Assembly (NCBI RefSeq): GCF_000733775.1
Contig: NZ_JPOE01000002.1
Location: 1,736,001-1,800,000 of the forward strand
Direction of reading: 5' to 3'
Length of the DNA: 64,000 nt
Source of the DNA: Thiomonas sp. FB-Cd
Lineage (GTDB): Bacteria > Pseudomonadota > Gammaproteobacteria > Burkholderiales > Burkholderiaceae_C
The stretch's first letter is position 1; every line of letters begins with the position of its first letter. Below, piece after piece: positions 8,501-17,462 of this stretch. Both the position numbers and the translations under genes were made by a program. Below the pieces are notes generated by a model. That model was not told the origin of the DNA and ran no database searches. It saw nothing but the letters and a program-made list of their open reading frames with translations.

Positions 8501-9757
8501 TCAGAACACGCCGCTCAATCCACCGTAGACACCGAGTGAAGAAGTCAAGACCACCACCCCAAGCACCACCCAGAAATACCACCCGCGCAATCGGTGCTCG
8601 GGCGGCAATGCCTTGACCCCTAGTGCGACCAGAAAACCAAGAACCACGGGCAGCATCAGCGCATTCATGACTTCCACGCCCACGGACAACGCCACCAGAT
8701 TGGGCGCCAGCGCCACAATCAAGGCGCCGCCCAACACACCGAGGGTGAAGACGACGTAGAACCACGGAGCCTCAAGCGGGTGGTATTCAAGTGAGTGCTT
8801 GTACCCAGTGACCTCGCCGAAACCCCAGGCCGCCGCCAAGGCCACAACGATGGCCGCCACCATCGCTGCGCCCAGAATTCCCAAGCCAAACAGGGTGTGG
8901 CCGAGCGTCTGCCCCAGAAAAGGGGTGAGGGCCTGCGCCACCTGGCCCACGGTTCCCAGCGGCGGGCTCAGATGCCCGGCCCACAGCGTGGCCGCAGCGA
9001 CCAGAAGCACGGCTGCCATCACCACCTGAGTCAACGCGGCACCGATTGCCGTATCCCACCGCGCAGCTGTGTACTGATCAGGTCTGAGCTTCTTGTCAGC
9101 AACTGCTGACTGCTGGTAGAAGACCATCCACGGCATGATTACCGCACCAATGTTGGCCGCAACCAGGTACAAAAATCCTGGATGATGTGCCGGCACGCTC
9201 GCAAGTCCGTGCGCAAGTGCGCGCGGATCGATCGGAGCCTGCAAGGCCACCCAAATGAACACGAGTTCGAACAAGCCAAGAGCGATGGCCACGCGCTCCA
9301 CCCGCCGGTAGCTCCCGGTCCATACGATGGTCAGCAGAAACACGGCGGCCATCGTGAGGCTCCATGCGCGCGGCACCCCGAACAACTCGCCCACTCCAGC
9401 GACGCCGGAAAACTCGGTCAGCAGGGCACCCACAGTAGCCACTGCCAAGCCCCCGACCGAAACCCAAGCCCACCCAGCGCCAAAAGTCGTGCGGATCAGC
9501 TCGCCATGGCCTTTGCCGGTGAAGATCCCCAGGCGAACCGTGAGCTCCTGGACCACGTACAGAATGGGAATGAGCAAAAGTTGAAGGCTGAGCAGCTGAT
9601 AGCCCCATTGGGCGCCGCTTTGCGCTGCGGTCAGTATGCTGCCCACATCCGTGTCGGCCAGCATCACCACCAAGCCGGGGCCCAGGACGGCAAAGAATAT
9701 TGTCCAGCGCGCTGTAGGTCGATGACATTGCGGACTGGCCGCCTGCGGGGTGCTCAT
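8501..9757 (-). CDS. Nramp-family divalent metal transporter, non-canonical metal-site motif
   Basis: This 418-residue inner-membrane protein has about eleven hydrophobic segments and the Nramp fold signature. In the first membrane helix the canonical DPGN is replaced by D35-TDVGS. In the sixth helix the usual MPH is replaced by MPWM, within IGAVIMPWMVFYQQS. These changes resemble the distant Nramp-related branch, so the substrate may not be Mn2+ or Fe2+. A Fur-box-like sequence lies just upstream (9792-9810), which points to control by iron. A GGAG ribosome site precedes the start. Confidence 0.82.
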   Translation of the reverse strand: MSTPQAASPQCHRPTARWTIFFAVLGPGLVVMLADTDVGSILTAAQSGAQWGYQLLSLQLLLIPILYVVQELTVRLGIFTGKGHGELIRTTFGAGWAWVSVGGLAVATVGALLTEFSGVAGVGELFGVPRAWSLTMAAVFLLTIVWTGSYRRVERVAIALGLFELVFIWVALQAPIDPRALAHGLASVPAHHPGFLYLVAANIGAVIMPWMVFYQQSAVADKKLRPDQYTAARWDTAIGAALTQVVMAAVLLVAAATLWAGHLSPPLGTVGQVAQALTPFLGQTLGHTLFGLGILGAAMVAAIVVALAAAWGFGEVTGYKHSLEYHPLEAPWFYVVFTLGVLGGALIVALAPNLVALSVGVEVMNALMLPVVLGFLVALGVKALPPEHRLRGWYFWVVLGVVVLTSSLGVYGGLSGVF

Positions 9758-10057
9758 ACGGATCCTGGAGGAGTATCGGAGTGTCGTCCCCGCAAATGAT
9801 AATCGTTCTTGATTGTTTGGCGATTTGTCTTACCTTCCGTTACCGCGGTCGCCACCGCGACCCCACTTGAGCCAAGCAAGCCAAGACCGCCACGTATCCC
9901 ACAGTTCGCCAACGCCTTCCGCGCATCATCGCCAGGCGCAATCGCCTGTACGCTCACTCCTGGAATTGAAGGCCGCGCAAAGCGCAGACGGCGTCTTTCT
10001 CGCACGGCGCCGCCGCTCCACCCTAAAATGTCGGTTTTCGCCTGAAACTATCGAGCC
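9758..10057. other. divergent intergenic region
   Basis: This 300-base region separates the minus-strand Nramp-like gene from the plus-strand methyltransferase. Apart from the Fur-box-like site at its left end I see no gene, RNA or strong repeat in it. Confidence 0.6.
9792..9810 (-). promoter_or_regulatory. Fur-box-like operator upstream of the Nramp-family gene
   Basis: The 19 bases GCAAATGATAATCGTTCTT match 14 of 19 positions of the Fur consensus GATAATGATAATCATTATC, including the central run AATGATAATC. The site is about 35 bases upstream of the start of the metal transporter, where a repressor would block transcription. Binding is predicted by eye only. Confidence 0.55.
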
Positions 10058-10708
10058 ATGGACTTCGAACGTGCCCGTTTCAACATGATCGAGCAGCAAA
10101 TCCGACCCTGGGACGTGCTGGACCAGGACGTGTTGGACCTGCTGGGTGCCGTCAAGCGCGAGGATTTCGTGCCCACGGCCTACCGCAGCCTCGCTTTCAC
10201 GGACATGGACATTCCCCTGCCATGCGGTGAGAGCATGTTGTCACCCAAACTGGAAGCCCGGATGCTGCAGGAACTGGCTGTGCGCAAGCACGAATGGGTG
10301 CTCGAGGTCGGCACCGGAAGCGGCTACGGCACCGCGCTGCTTGGGCACCGCTGCGCCCATGCGGTGAGCTTGGAGATCCACCCCGAATTGGCCGAAATGG
10401 CACAACACAAGCTGCGCCAAGCCGCCGTGATGAACGTTACCGTGCGATGCATGGATGCGTCGAAGGAACTGCCTCCTGGCGAATTCGACGCCATCATGCT
10501 GTCGGGTTCGGTTGCGCAGATCCCCGAGGCGCTGGTTGCACGCCTCAAACCGGGTGGGCGCCTTCTGACCATCGTCGGCGATGCCCCCATGATGCGCGCT
10601 CAGTTGCTCACGCGCACCGGCCCGAAGGAATCCAAGGTCGTCGACCTTTTCGACACCGTCGCGCCGCGGCTGCACGGTTTTCCTGAATCCCCCCGTTTCC
10701 GCTTTTGA
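10058..10708 (+). CDS. protein-L-isoaspartate O-methyltransferase family protein
   Basis: The product has 216 residues. It opens with FNMIEQQIRPWDVLD, a stretch typical of the short Pcm-like proteins of betaproteobacteria. The SAM-binding motif VLEVGTGSGYGTALL follows. True Pcm repairs isoaspartyl residues; this group keeps the methyltransferase fold, but its activity is less certain. Its stop overlaps a possible TTG start of the following rhodanese gene, and the two are probably one operon. Confidence 0.85.
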   Translation: MDFERARFNMIEQQIRPWDVLDQDVLDLLGAVKREDFVPTAYRSLAFTDMDIPLPCGESMLSPKLEARMLQELAVRKHEWVLEVGTGSGYGTALLGHRCAHAVSLEIHPELAEMAQHKLRQAAVMNVTVRCMDASKELPPGEFDAIMLSGSVAQIPEALVARLKPGGRLLTIVGDAPMMRAQLLTRTGPKESKVVDLFDTVAPRLHGFPESPRFRF

Positions 10709-10719
10709 GGATCGCTTCG

Positions 10720-11064
10720 ATGATCGAACAAATGACCGTGGGCGAATTACGCGCGCTGCTCGACGAAAAGCACGAGCAATTTGCTTCCTGGCAGGTCGTC
10801 GACGTACGTGAGCCTTGGGAAGTGGAACGCGCCTCGATCAAGCACAAGCATCTCAGGCACACCCACATTCCCATGGCAACCATACCGCTGCGCCTTCAGG
10901 ATCTGGACAAATCCAAACGCATCTTGGTGATGTGCCGAACCGGTGGCCGCAGCATGCAGGTTGCCAATTTTCTGTCGCAAAGCGGTTTCAGCAACGTCTA
11001 CAACCTGCAAGGTGGGATCACCGCGTGGTCACGCGAGGTCGATCCCTCCGTGCCCACGTATTGA
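10720..11064 (+). CDS. single-domain rhodanese-like protein
   Basis: A GAGG ribosome site at 10707-10710 selects the ATG at 10720, giving 114 residues. The active-site loop is CRTGGRS with Cys72, which fits a sulfur-carrying rhodanese. The protein has no signal peptide and should be cytoplasmic. It follows the Pcm-like gene by 11 bases, an arrangement common in Burkholderiales. Its last 36 bases overlap the 3' end of the convergent waaA gene. Confidence 0.88.
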   Translation: MIEQMTVGELRALLDEKHEQFASWQVVDVREPWEVERASIKHKHLRHTHIPMATIPLRLQDLDKSKRILVMCRTGGRSMQVANFLSQSGFSNVYNLQGGITAWSREVDPSVPTY

Positions 11065-12408
11065 CGAACTGGGGCCTGTGCGTGACCCCATGAGGTAACG
11101 GCCAATCCAGTCAGCCTGTTTGGCCGCAGCCCCGCGGTGCCTCGCTGCGAAACGAAGGGCTGCTTCGCTTGCCTGCTTGTGGCTGGACGCGTCATCCAGC
11201 CATGCGCCAAAGCAGGCCCACACCGCCGCCGCGTCCCCGACCTGAACGACCGCCCCGGCAGCGATACCCTGCTCCACCGCCTCGGTAAAGTTGAACGTGT
11301 GCGGACCCATGACGACCGGGCAGCCCTCGGCGCAGGCCTCAATGAGATTCTGCCCACCCAGCGCAAGAAGGCTGCCCCCGACGAAGGCGGCATGAGCCAT
11401 GGCGTAATAGGCGGGCATTTCGCCCACGCTGTCGCCAAGCCAGACCTGGGTGTCGCGCTCCGGCAGCGCCTGGCTGCGGCGCACCACGCGCAAGCCACGG
11501 TCGCATAGCAGCGCATAGACCGCATCCATGCGCTGGGGATGGCGCGGCACCACGACGAGCAAAGCGCGCTGAAGCACGTGGGCAGGCAAGGCATCAAGCA
11601 GCAGCGACTCCTCGGCCAAGCCCTGATGCTCGCGGGTCGATGCCAGGAGCAGCACCGGGCGGTCAACCACGGACTTCCAATTCAGCCCACGTTCTCGCAG
11701 AGCGGGATCGCTCGCGCGGTCGAACTTGAGGTTTCCCGAGACGGTCACATCGTGGAGGCCCAGTCCTTGCAGCCGCAGCGCATCGGCCTCGCTCTGGGCC
11801 GTGGCGGCCGTGATCGCCTCAAATGCAGGTCTGGCGAGTGCCGTCCACCGCGCCCAGCGCACAGCGCTGCGCGCGGACAGCCGTGCATTGGCCAGCAAGA
11901 GGGGCACGCCGAGCTGTGCACAACTCTGCGCCAGATTAGGCCAAACCTCCGTTTCCATCAGGACGCCCGCAGTGGGCCGATAGTGCAGGAGAAAACGACG
12001 TATGAAACCCGGCAGGTCATAAGGCAACCAGCACTGCAGGTCGCCATCCCTGAGCAGCAGTCGCCCGGCATCGCGCCCCGTCGCCGTCATGTGCGTAAGC
12101 AGCACGGCAAGGTCCGGATGTGCACGACGCAGTGATTCCAGCAGAGGCTCGGCTGCGCGTGTTTCGCCGAGCGACACCACGTGCATCCACAGCAGGGGAC
12201 GACTTCCGTTGCGCAGCGCGTGTTTGCCTGGCAACGCCCCATACAAGCCAAAGCGTTCGCCCAGATGCGTGCGGTACAGCGGCTCGCGGCGCGCGCGCCA
12301 AAACAGGCGACACACGGCAAACGGCAGCAGAACCCACCACGCAAGGGTGTACAGACGCAAAGCCCAAGCCATCTTGCGGGACGAACCGTCCCCTGGGGTC
12401 ACTGACAT
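11029..12408 (-). CDS. waaA: 3-deoxy-D-manno-octulosonic acid (Kdo) transferase
   Basis: WaaA adds Kdo residues to lipid IVA at the inner membrane, an early lipopolysaccharide step. The product has a membrane-anchored N-terminus (WALRLYTLAWWVLLPF), the acceptor-side segment GETRAAEPLL with the conserved Glu, the METEVWPN motif and the donor-side FVGGSLLALGGQNLIE with a following PHTFNF. The start is uncertain: 12408 gives 459 residues, and 12372 would begin right at the anchor. It follows waaC on the same strand. The C-terminal 12 or so residues read through the end of the convergent rhodanese gene, which is unusual. Confidence 0.92.
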   Translation of the reverse strand: MSVTPGDGSSRKMAWALRLYTLAWWVLLPFAVCRLFWRARREPLYRTHLGERFGLYGALPGKHALRNGSRPLLWMHVVSLGETRAAEPLLESLRRAHPDLAVLLTHMTATGRDAGRLLLRDGDLQCWLPYDLPGFIRRFLLHYRPTAGVLMETEVWPNLAQSCAQLGVPLLLANARLSARSAVRWARWTALARPAFEAITAATAQSEADALRLQGLGLHDVTVSGNLKFDRASDPALRERGLNWKSVVDRPVLLLASTREHQGLAEESLLLDALPAHVLQRALLVVVPRHPQRMDAVYALLCDRGLRVVRRSQALPERDTQVWLGDSVGEMPAYYAMAHAAFVGGSLLALGGQNLIEACAEGCPVVMGPHTFNFTEAVEQGIAAGAVVQVGDAAAVWACFGAWLDDASSHKQASEAALRFAARHRGAAAKQADWIGRYLMGSRTGPSSSIRGHGGIDLA

Positions 12409-12436
12409 GCGCAACCGGCGTTGTTTGCCAACATGC

Positions 12437-13474
12437 TCAGGGCGCCGGGCCGTGCACGGGCACTGCAGCGGGCAGCACGGCCCATCCCAACACACTGCCC
12501 ACGGCCTGCATCACCGCGTGCACGTCCGGCGGCTTACCGTCATCGCCCAAGCTGCGCCAGGGGCCGCTTGATTCGAACTCGACGCTGTGCGGTGACGACC
12601 CCGCGTAGATGGCGACAGCGGGGGTACCCACGGCTGCACCGAGATACAACAAACCGGTATCGACACCGACCACCAAATGCGCAGCCTTGAGCACACCCAT
12701 CCAAACATCGAGGCCAAAGGCTTCAGGCGCTACGTGGGCAAGACCCTCCGCGTCTTCGCCGGCCTGAGCACTGACGCCCGAAGCGAGTCGCTCAGCCCGC
12801 GCGCGTTCGCTGGCGTTTCCCCAAGCGAACACGCTGACCAAGCCCTGCTCACGCAACCATCCAGCCAACGCAACCCAGCGCTCCTCCGCCCAGAGTTTGC
12901 GCTCCTTCGCTGTCGCGGAAAGCAACACGACATAAGGACGACGACCATGCAGCCAGCCTGGCCGGTTCGCACGCACCTGGAGCCCGAAAATCGGTGGAGC
13001 CGAAGACGTGTATCCCAGCGCCCAGGAAGCGAGTTGACGGTAGCGCTGCACGGCAGCCTCGGTGCGCCCCAGAGGGGTTTGCATGCGCCGGTCATAGAAC
13101 ATCGAAGCCAGCGCTTCTCGCGACGAAGCCCAAGAAAGACCCAGGTGAGGGCCTCGGGCCAAGCGCGCGATGACGGCGCTTTTGACCAGTCCTTGCAAGT
13201 CAATGATGGCATCGAACGGCCGTGCACGCAGAGCGTGCACGAAGGCTCGCCACTGGTTGCGCGTTTCGGGATGGAGCAGGTTTTTGCGCCAGCGCCGCAG
13301 CGCAATCGGAATGACGTTCTCCACACCAGGATGTGCCTGAACGATGGGCATGTAGGCCTCTTCGACCAGCCACTCGATATGAATCCCAGGGAAGGCCGCA
13401 TGCAGGTCAGCAACGACGGGGAGCGCATGCACGATATCGCCCATTGAACTGGTCTTGACGAGCAGCACACGCAT
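12437..13474 (-). CDS. waaC: lipopolysaccharide heptosyltransferase I
   Basis: The 345-residue product is a GT9-family enzyme that adds the first L-glycero-D-manno-heptose to Kdo2-lipid A. The N-terminal motif VKTSSMGDIVHALP carries the catalytic Asp. Donor-site features include LLSATAKERKLWAEERW and, near the C-terminus, VGVDTGLLYLGAAVGTPAVA. It lies between a phosphomannomutase gene and waaA on the same strand, forming a small surface-polysaccharide operon. Confidence 0.93.
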   Translation of the reverse strand: MRVLLVKTSSMGDIVHALPVVADLHAAFPGIHIEWLVEEAYMPIVQAHPGVENVIPIALRRWRKNLLHPETRNQWRAFVHALRARPFDAIIDLQGLVKSAVIARLARGPHLGLSWASSREALASMFYDRRMQTPLGRTEAAVQRYRQLASWALGYTSSAPPIFGLQVRANRPGWLHGRRPYVVLLSATAKERKLWAEERWVALAGWLREQGLVSVFAWGNASERARAERLASGVSAQAGEDAEGLAHVAPEAFGLDVWMGVLKAAHLVVGVDTGLLYLGAAVGTPAVAIYAGSSPHSVEFESSGPWRSLGDDGKPPDVHAVMQAVGSVLGWAVLPAAVPVHGPAP

Positions 13475-13483
13475 TGCGGGGGG

Positions 13484-14860
13484 CTAAAAGGGCAGCTTCA
13501 GTGCCGGGTCGAGCGCAAGCAGCGCAGCGCGAAACTCACCCTGGATGCGCGTCAACGCTTGAAGGCTCGTGCCTTCAAACCGCAGCACCACGCAAGGCGT
13601 CGTGTTCGATGGGCGTGCCAGACCAAATCCATCCGCATACTCGGCGCGCACACCATCCATTGTGTAGATCTGCGTGGCCCGGGGGAAAGTCGCCTCACGC
13701 TGCAAACGCTCACACAACGCAAAGTTGGCACCCTCGGGCGTTTCAATTTTGAGCTCTGGAGTGGACACCGAATCGGGCAGCGCCAGTAGATGTGCCTCTG
13801 AATCGGACACACGGGAGAGGAGTTCGAGCAACCGAGCGGCGCCATATTGGGCGTCATCAAAGCCGAACCAACGATCCTTGAAAAAGATGTGCCCGCTCAT
13901 CTCTCCGGCCAGGGGCGCACCGACTTCTTTCATGCGCGACTTAATCAGCGAATGCCCGGTGCGCCACATCATTGGATCGCCTCCATGCCTGCGCACCCAT
14001 GGCCCGAGGTTAGCGGTGCATTTCACATCGAAAATGATGGGTGCGCCGGGGTGTCTCGTCAGCACGTCGGCCGCGTACAGCATGAGCTGGCGGTCTGGCC
14101 AGATGACGTGGCCGTGCTTGGTGACCACGCCCAGACGGTCGCCATCTCCATCAAAGGCCAAGCCAATTTCGGCGTCAGTCTCGCGCAATACACGCTGCAG
14201 ATCCTGCAAATTGTGAGGATCGGCGGGATCTGGGTGATGGTTGGGGAAGGTACCATCAACCTCACAAAATAGCTCGACGACGTCACAGCCCAGCATGCGC
14301 AACAGACGCGGCGCGAACGCTCCCGATACGCCGTTGCCGCAATCCACCACCACCTTCATCGGGCGCGCCAGCCTTACGTCTTGCACGATACGCTGCAAGT
14401 AAGGCTCCACTACGTTCGCACGATGCTGACTACCGGCACCGCTTGCGTAATGCTCCGATTGCGTCAGCTCACGCAGGCGCTCGATGTCCTGCCCGTGAAG
14501 CGCATCGCCGCCCAGCACCATCTTCAATCCGTTGTAATCCGGCGGATTGTGGCTGCCAGTGATCTGGATGCCGTTGGGTACCCCGGTGGTAGCGCAGGCG
14601 TAGTACAGCATCGGGGTTGCGTTCATGCCGAGGTCAATGACATTCAAGCCCGCCCCTCGAAGCCCCGCACTCAATGCTTCAGCGAGCTCCGGGCCTGACA
14701 GGCGCCCGTCGCGGCTTATGTTGACGGACGTCTGACCGCGCTCGCGAGCAAGGGTGCCGTAGGCTCGCCCGATGTGCTCGCAAGCGGCGACGGTCAGGCT
14801 GCGCCCAACAACACCGCGAATGTCGTAGGCCTTGAACAAGGTCGGGTCAAGTTGCGCCAT
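13484..14860 (-). CDS. algC: phosphomannomutase/phosphoglucomutase
   Basis: This 458-residue alpha-D-phosphohexomutase interconverts hexose 1- and 6-phosphates for nucleotide-sugar synthesis. Landmarks are the N-terminal FKAYDIRGVVG, the phosphoserine loop in QITGSHNPPDYNG, the Mg-binding DGDGDR, and the sugar-specificity loop GEMSGHIFF. The start at 14858-14860 (MAQLDPTLF) matches family N-termini; an upstream in-frame extension to 14947 reads as non-conserved. It heads the minus-strand group with waaC and waaA and is divergent from apaH. The symbol follows the dual-specificity Pseudomonas enzyme and is approximate. Confidence 0.9.
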   Translation of the reverse strand: MAQLDPTLFKAYDIRGVVGRSLTVAACEHIGRAYGTLARERGQTSVNISRDGRLSGPELAEALSAGLRGAGLNVIDLGMNATPMLYYACATTGVPNGIQITGSHNPPDYNGLKMVLGGDALHGQDIERLRELTQSEHYASGAGSQHRANVVEPYLQRIVQDVRLARPMKVVVDCGNGVSGAFAPRLLRMLGCDVVELFCEVDGTFPNHHPDPADPHNLQDLQRVLRETDAEIGLAFDGDGDRLGVVTKHGHVIWPDRQLMLYAADVLTRHPGAPIIFDVKCTANLGPWVRRHGGDPMMWRTGHSLIKSRMKEVGAPLAGEMSGHIFFKDRWFGFDDAQYGAARLLELLSRVSDSEAHLLALPDSVSTPELKIETPEGANFALCERLQREATFPRATQIYTMDGVRAEYADGFGLARPSNTTPCVVLRFEGTSLQALTRIQGEFRAALLALDPALKLPF

Positions 14861-14986
14861 GGGGTGGTTTCTAGCCTTGATGGTTTGATGAAGGCGTCCT
14901 GAAGAAACCGGATCGCCATCTGATTGACAGGATGAAGAGCGTCGCAACCGAAGCGCCGCGAGCGTCCTGCGCTATTCTAGAAACTC

Positions 14987-15838
14987 ATGACCACTTACTT
15001 GATTGGCGACCTGCAAGGCTGTGATGCAGCCTTCGCACGCATGCTTGACGTGATCGCCTTCGATCCAGCCCATGACCGGCTCATCGTGCTTGGTGATGCA
15101 GTCAATCGCGGACCAGACTCGCTGACGGCGTTGCGACGCCTGATGGCTCTGGGAGATGCGGCGCAATGCCTCCTTGGAAACCACGACCTGCATCTTCTGG
15201 CGGTCGCGCATGGTGTGCGCAAGATGCATCGCAGCGACACGCTCCAGCCGATCCTGCAGGCTACCGATCGGGAAGCCCTTCTTGACTGGGTGCGAAACCG
15301 CCCCCTCGCTCTTTTTGAACAAGGCTGGCTGTTGGTCCACGCAGGTGTACTGCCACAGTGGACCGTCGAAAAGACATTGCAACTGGCAGCCGAAGTCCAG
15401 GAACAGTTGCGCAGCGCTGATCTTCCGGCCTTCCTACAGGACTTGTTCGGCAACGATCCTGACCGCTGGAACGATCATCTGCAGGGTCCCGAGCGCTGGC
15501 GAATCACAGTCAACGCCCTCACACGCTTGCGCTTCATCGATACGAATGGCGCCGATGGGGGGCGCATCGACTTTCACTGTAAAAAAGAGGCGGATCGAGC
15601 GCCCCAAGGACTGGTCCCCTGGTTTGGCGTGCCCGGTCGACAAACGCAAGGGGTCCCGATCGCCTTCGGCCACTGGTCGACGCTTGGCCTTCATTGGGCG
15701 GATAACGCCCTATGCCTCGATAGCGGGTGCCTGTGGGGCGGCAGCCTGAGCGCAGTTCCGTTGCCACGCCCAGGCCAGCGGTGGCTACAGATCCACAGCC
15801 AACCTTGCCCCCGTCAACTCGAACCCATGCCGTTTTGA
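14987..15838 (+). CDS. apaH: symmetrical bis(5'-nucleosyl)-tetraphosphatase
   Basis: ApaH splits diadenosine tetraphosphate into two ADP and can remove nucleotide caps from RNA. The 283-residue product has the phosphoesterase metal motifs IGDLQGC, GDAVNRGPDS and GNHDLHL, and the later WLLVHAGVLPQW. The second motif has Ala where GDLVNRGP is usual, a minor change. It is transcribed away from the phosphomannomutase gene. Confidence 0.95.
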   Translation: MTTYLIGDLQGCDAAFARMLDVIAFDPAHDRLIVLGDAVNRGPDSLTALRRLMALGDAAQCLLGNHDLHLLAVAHGVRKMHRSDTLQPILQATDREALLDWVRNRPLALFEQGWLLVHAGVLPQWTVEKTLQLAAEVQEQLRSADLPAFLQDLFGNDPDRWNDHLQGPERWRITVNALTRLRFIDTNGADGGRIDFHCKKEADRAPQGLVPWFGVPGRQTQGVPIAFGHWSTLGLHWADNALCLDSGCLWGGSLSAVPLPRPGQRWLQIHSQPCPRQLEPMPF

Positions 15839-15970
15839 ACAAAATCCCCGCGCATTCCCCTTCCTAGGCTGCAAGCCAGGAGGGGGTTAGCGGGGGCGTG
15901 TACCGTTGCGCGAACGCATTTCGCTCGTAGACTGTTTGCTTGCATGACGTACGGTGCTGGGCTGCTGTGT

Positions 15971-15998
15971 ATGACGCATGCGTCGAACGTTGTACAAT
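15971..15998 (+). promoter_or_regulatory. candidate promoter of rpmB-rpmG
   Basis: TACAAT at 15993-15998 lies 16 bases after ATGACG (15971-15976), a fair sigma-70 pair, and about 39 bases before the rpmB start. The sequence around it is AT-rich compared with its surroundings. Confidence 0.5.
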
Positions 15999-16036
15999 GT
16001 TTTGTTCATTTTCATCAAACCTAGGTGGAGTGCTCC

Positions 16037-16270
16037 ATGGCACGGGTCTGTCAAGTAACCGGCAAAGCGCCGATGGTGGGCAACAACGTTTCCCACGCCA
16101 ACAACAAAACCAAGCGTCGTTTTCTGCCCAACCTGCAATACCGCAGAATCTGGGTCGAAAGCGAGAACCGTTTCGTACGTCTGCGCATCTCGAATGCCGG
16201 TCTGCGCCTGATCGATAAGGTCGGCATTGACGCGGTATTGGTCGACCTGCGTGCCCGCGGCGAAGTTTGA
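16037..16270 (+). CDS. rpmB: 50S ribosomal protein L28
   Basis: The 77-residue product begins [20 protein letters not shown], the standard L28 opening, and keeps the basic [11 protein letters not shown] stretch. The start at 16037 has a GGTGGAG ribosome site; a start four codons earlier would disrupt this spacing. It is followed after 28 bases by rpmG, the usual pair in proteobacteria. Confidence 0.98.
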   Translation: MARVCQVTGKAPMVGNNVSHANNKTKRRFLPNLQYRRIWVESENRFVRLRISNAGLRLIDKVGIDAVLVDLRARGEV

Positions 16271-16298
16271 GCACTGAACAGCACAGGAGCGAAACACC

Positions 16299-16466
16299 AT
16301 GGCCAAAGGCGGACGTGAAAAAATCAAGCTGGAATCCACTGCGGGGACCGGCCACTTCTACACCACCACGAAGAACAAGCGGATTCAACCGGATAAGATG
16401 GAAATCATGAAATTCGATCCGGTGGCACGCAAACATGTTTCCTATAAGGAAACCAAGATCAAGTAA
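16299..16466 (+). CDS. rpmG: 50S ribosomal protein L33
   Basis: A short 55-codon gene begins at 16299 with AGGAG about ten bases upstream. The protein starts [20 protein letters not shown] and ends ETKIK. It has no cysteines, so it is the zinc-free (C-minus) form of L33. It is co-transcribed with rpmB and followed by a strong terminator. Confidence 0.97.
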   Translation: MAKGGREKIKLESTAGTGHFYTTTKNKRIQPDKMEIMKFDPVARKHVSYKETKIK

Positions 16467-16498
16467 GGTCTTGAGGCGGCATTGATCGCCGATGAAAG

Positions 16499-16527
16499 AG
16501 CCCGCCGTCACGCAGCGGGCTTTTTTT
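16499..16527 (+). terminator. intrinsic terminator of rpmB-rpmG
   Basis: AGCCCGC (16499-16505) pairs with GCGGGCT (16515-16521), followed by a run of seven T. It lies 32 bases after the rpmG stop. Confidence 0.9.
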
Positions 16528-17008
16528 GCGCCCTTCCCGCCTCCACCCCGGCCTCAAGCGGCCTCGCCTCCTCCGAGCAGAACATTGCTGCGACGGGAAC
16601 ACGCGGCTGACGATCGGATTCGAATCGTCGGTTGAGCCGCTAGGGCGCGCACCGGATCGACGTCGCGGTGATGGATGGATCCATCGTGTGTGCGTTCCGC
16701 CCTCGTACCAGCGATATCGAAACGCCTTCAGCATGTTCGGGCCTTCTCGACACTTGCCGACTCCCCACAGCTTTGGAGATCGTCTGCGAACACACTCCCG
16801 CAGCGTGCCGTGCAAGAGGCTCATGTCGCTCGCACTCGGCAGTGCCTGCCGAGCGAATGCTCCTTACTGGACCACACTAGCCGCTCGACGCGCCAAGCAT
16901 GGTCGCGGGAGTTGCATGCCCCCAATGCAAAGGCCGTTGATGTTGCCCTCTCAAGCCCCAAACCACGGGTATTGCGCCCGCGCATATTCGTAGCCACCCG
17001 ATCGCGCA
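16528..17008. other. long non-coding interval
   Basis: About 480 bases lie between two terminators and hold no convincing gene. Open frames here are Arg/Ser/Pro-rich and have no recognisable motif or ribosome site. A short partial palindrome near 16610-16632 (GATCGGATTCGAATCGTC) looks like a tRNA T-arm, but no cloverleaf surrounds it. Confidence 0.5.
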
Positions 17009-17036
17009 TAAAAAAAGCCAGCTTGCGCTGGCTTTG
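17009..17036 (-). terminator. intrinsic terminator of the small lipoprotein gene
   Basis: AGCCAGC (17016-17022), a TTGC loop and GCTGGCT (17027-17033) form a hairpin. On the minus strand it is followed by seven T. It lies just beyond the stop of the gene at 17069. Confidence 0.85.
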
Positions 17037-17068
17037 ACATACTCGGCGCGAAACGCGCCTCGATATGC

Positions 17069-17281
17069 TTACTTGCTGGCGGCGCTGGCGGGAGCCGAAG
17101 CAGCAGCAGGTGCAGACGCAGGAGCAGCGGCCGAAGCGGCAGCGGGAGCGGCGGCGGAAGCAGCAGCAGGCGCAGCGGCCGAAGCAGGGGCCGAGGCAGC
17201 AGGAGCTGCTTCTTCTTTCTTACCGCAGGCAGCCAGGGCCAGGGCAGCGATCATGGAAGCCAACAGAAGGGACTTTTTCAT
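17069..17281 (-). CDS. small Ala/Pro/Ser-rich lipoprotein
   Basis: The ATG at 17279-17281 has a GAGGA ribosome site and gives 70 residues. The N-terminus is a lipoprotein signal (MKKSLLLASMIAALALAAC), then GKKEEAAP, then about 45 residues made only of Ala, Pro and Ser with a final Lys. Near-repeats of APAAASAA occur throughout, and the DNA is correspondingly repetitive. No functional family is recognised; such proteins are often abundant envelope lipoproteins. It has its own terminator and appears monocistronic. Confidence 0.75.
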   Translation of the reverse strand: MKKSLLLASMIAALALAACGKKEEAAPAASAPASAAAPAAASAAAPAAASAAAPASAPAAASAPASAASK

Positions 17282-17462
17282 TTGTATCCTCAAAGCGTCA
17301 GACAAATCAAACGGGCAATGGAAATCGGGCGATTCCGGGAAGTTTTTCAATCACGAACCCTCATGCCTCAGCGGCCATGCAAAGTTCAGTACAGAAGTAT
17401 AGCGCCAGCCCGGGTTTTCCCCGGGGGCTCGACATAACTACGCGATCAGTGTTGCAAATTGT

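Noticed and set aside
16605..16635. tRNA T-arm-like palindrome GATCGGATTCGAATCGTC
   Set aside because: No acceptor, D or anticodon arms can be drawn around it.
16459..16824. Minus-strand open frame of 121 codons after rpmG
   Set aside because: It reads through the rpmG terminator, is Arg/Ser-rich and has no ribosome site or motif.
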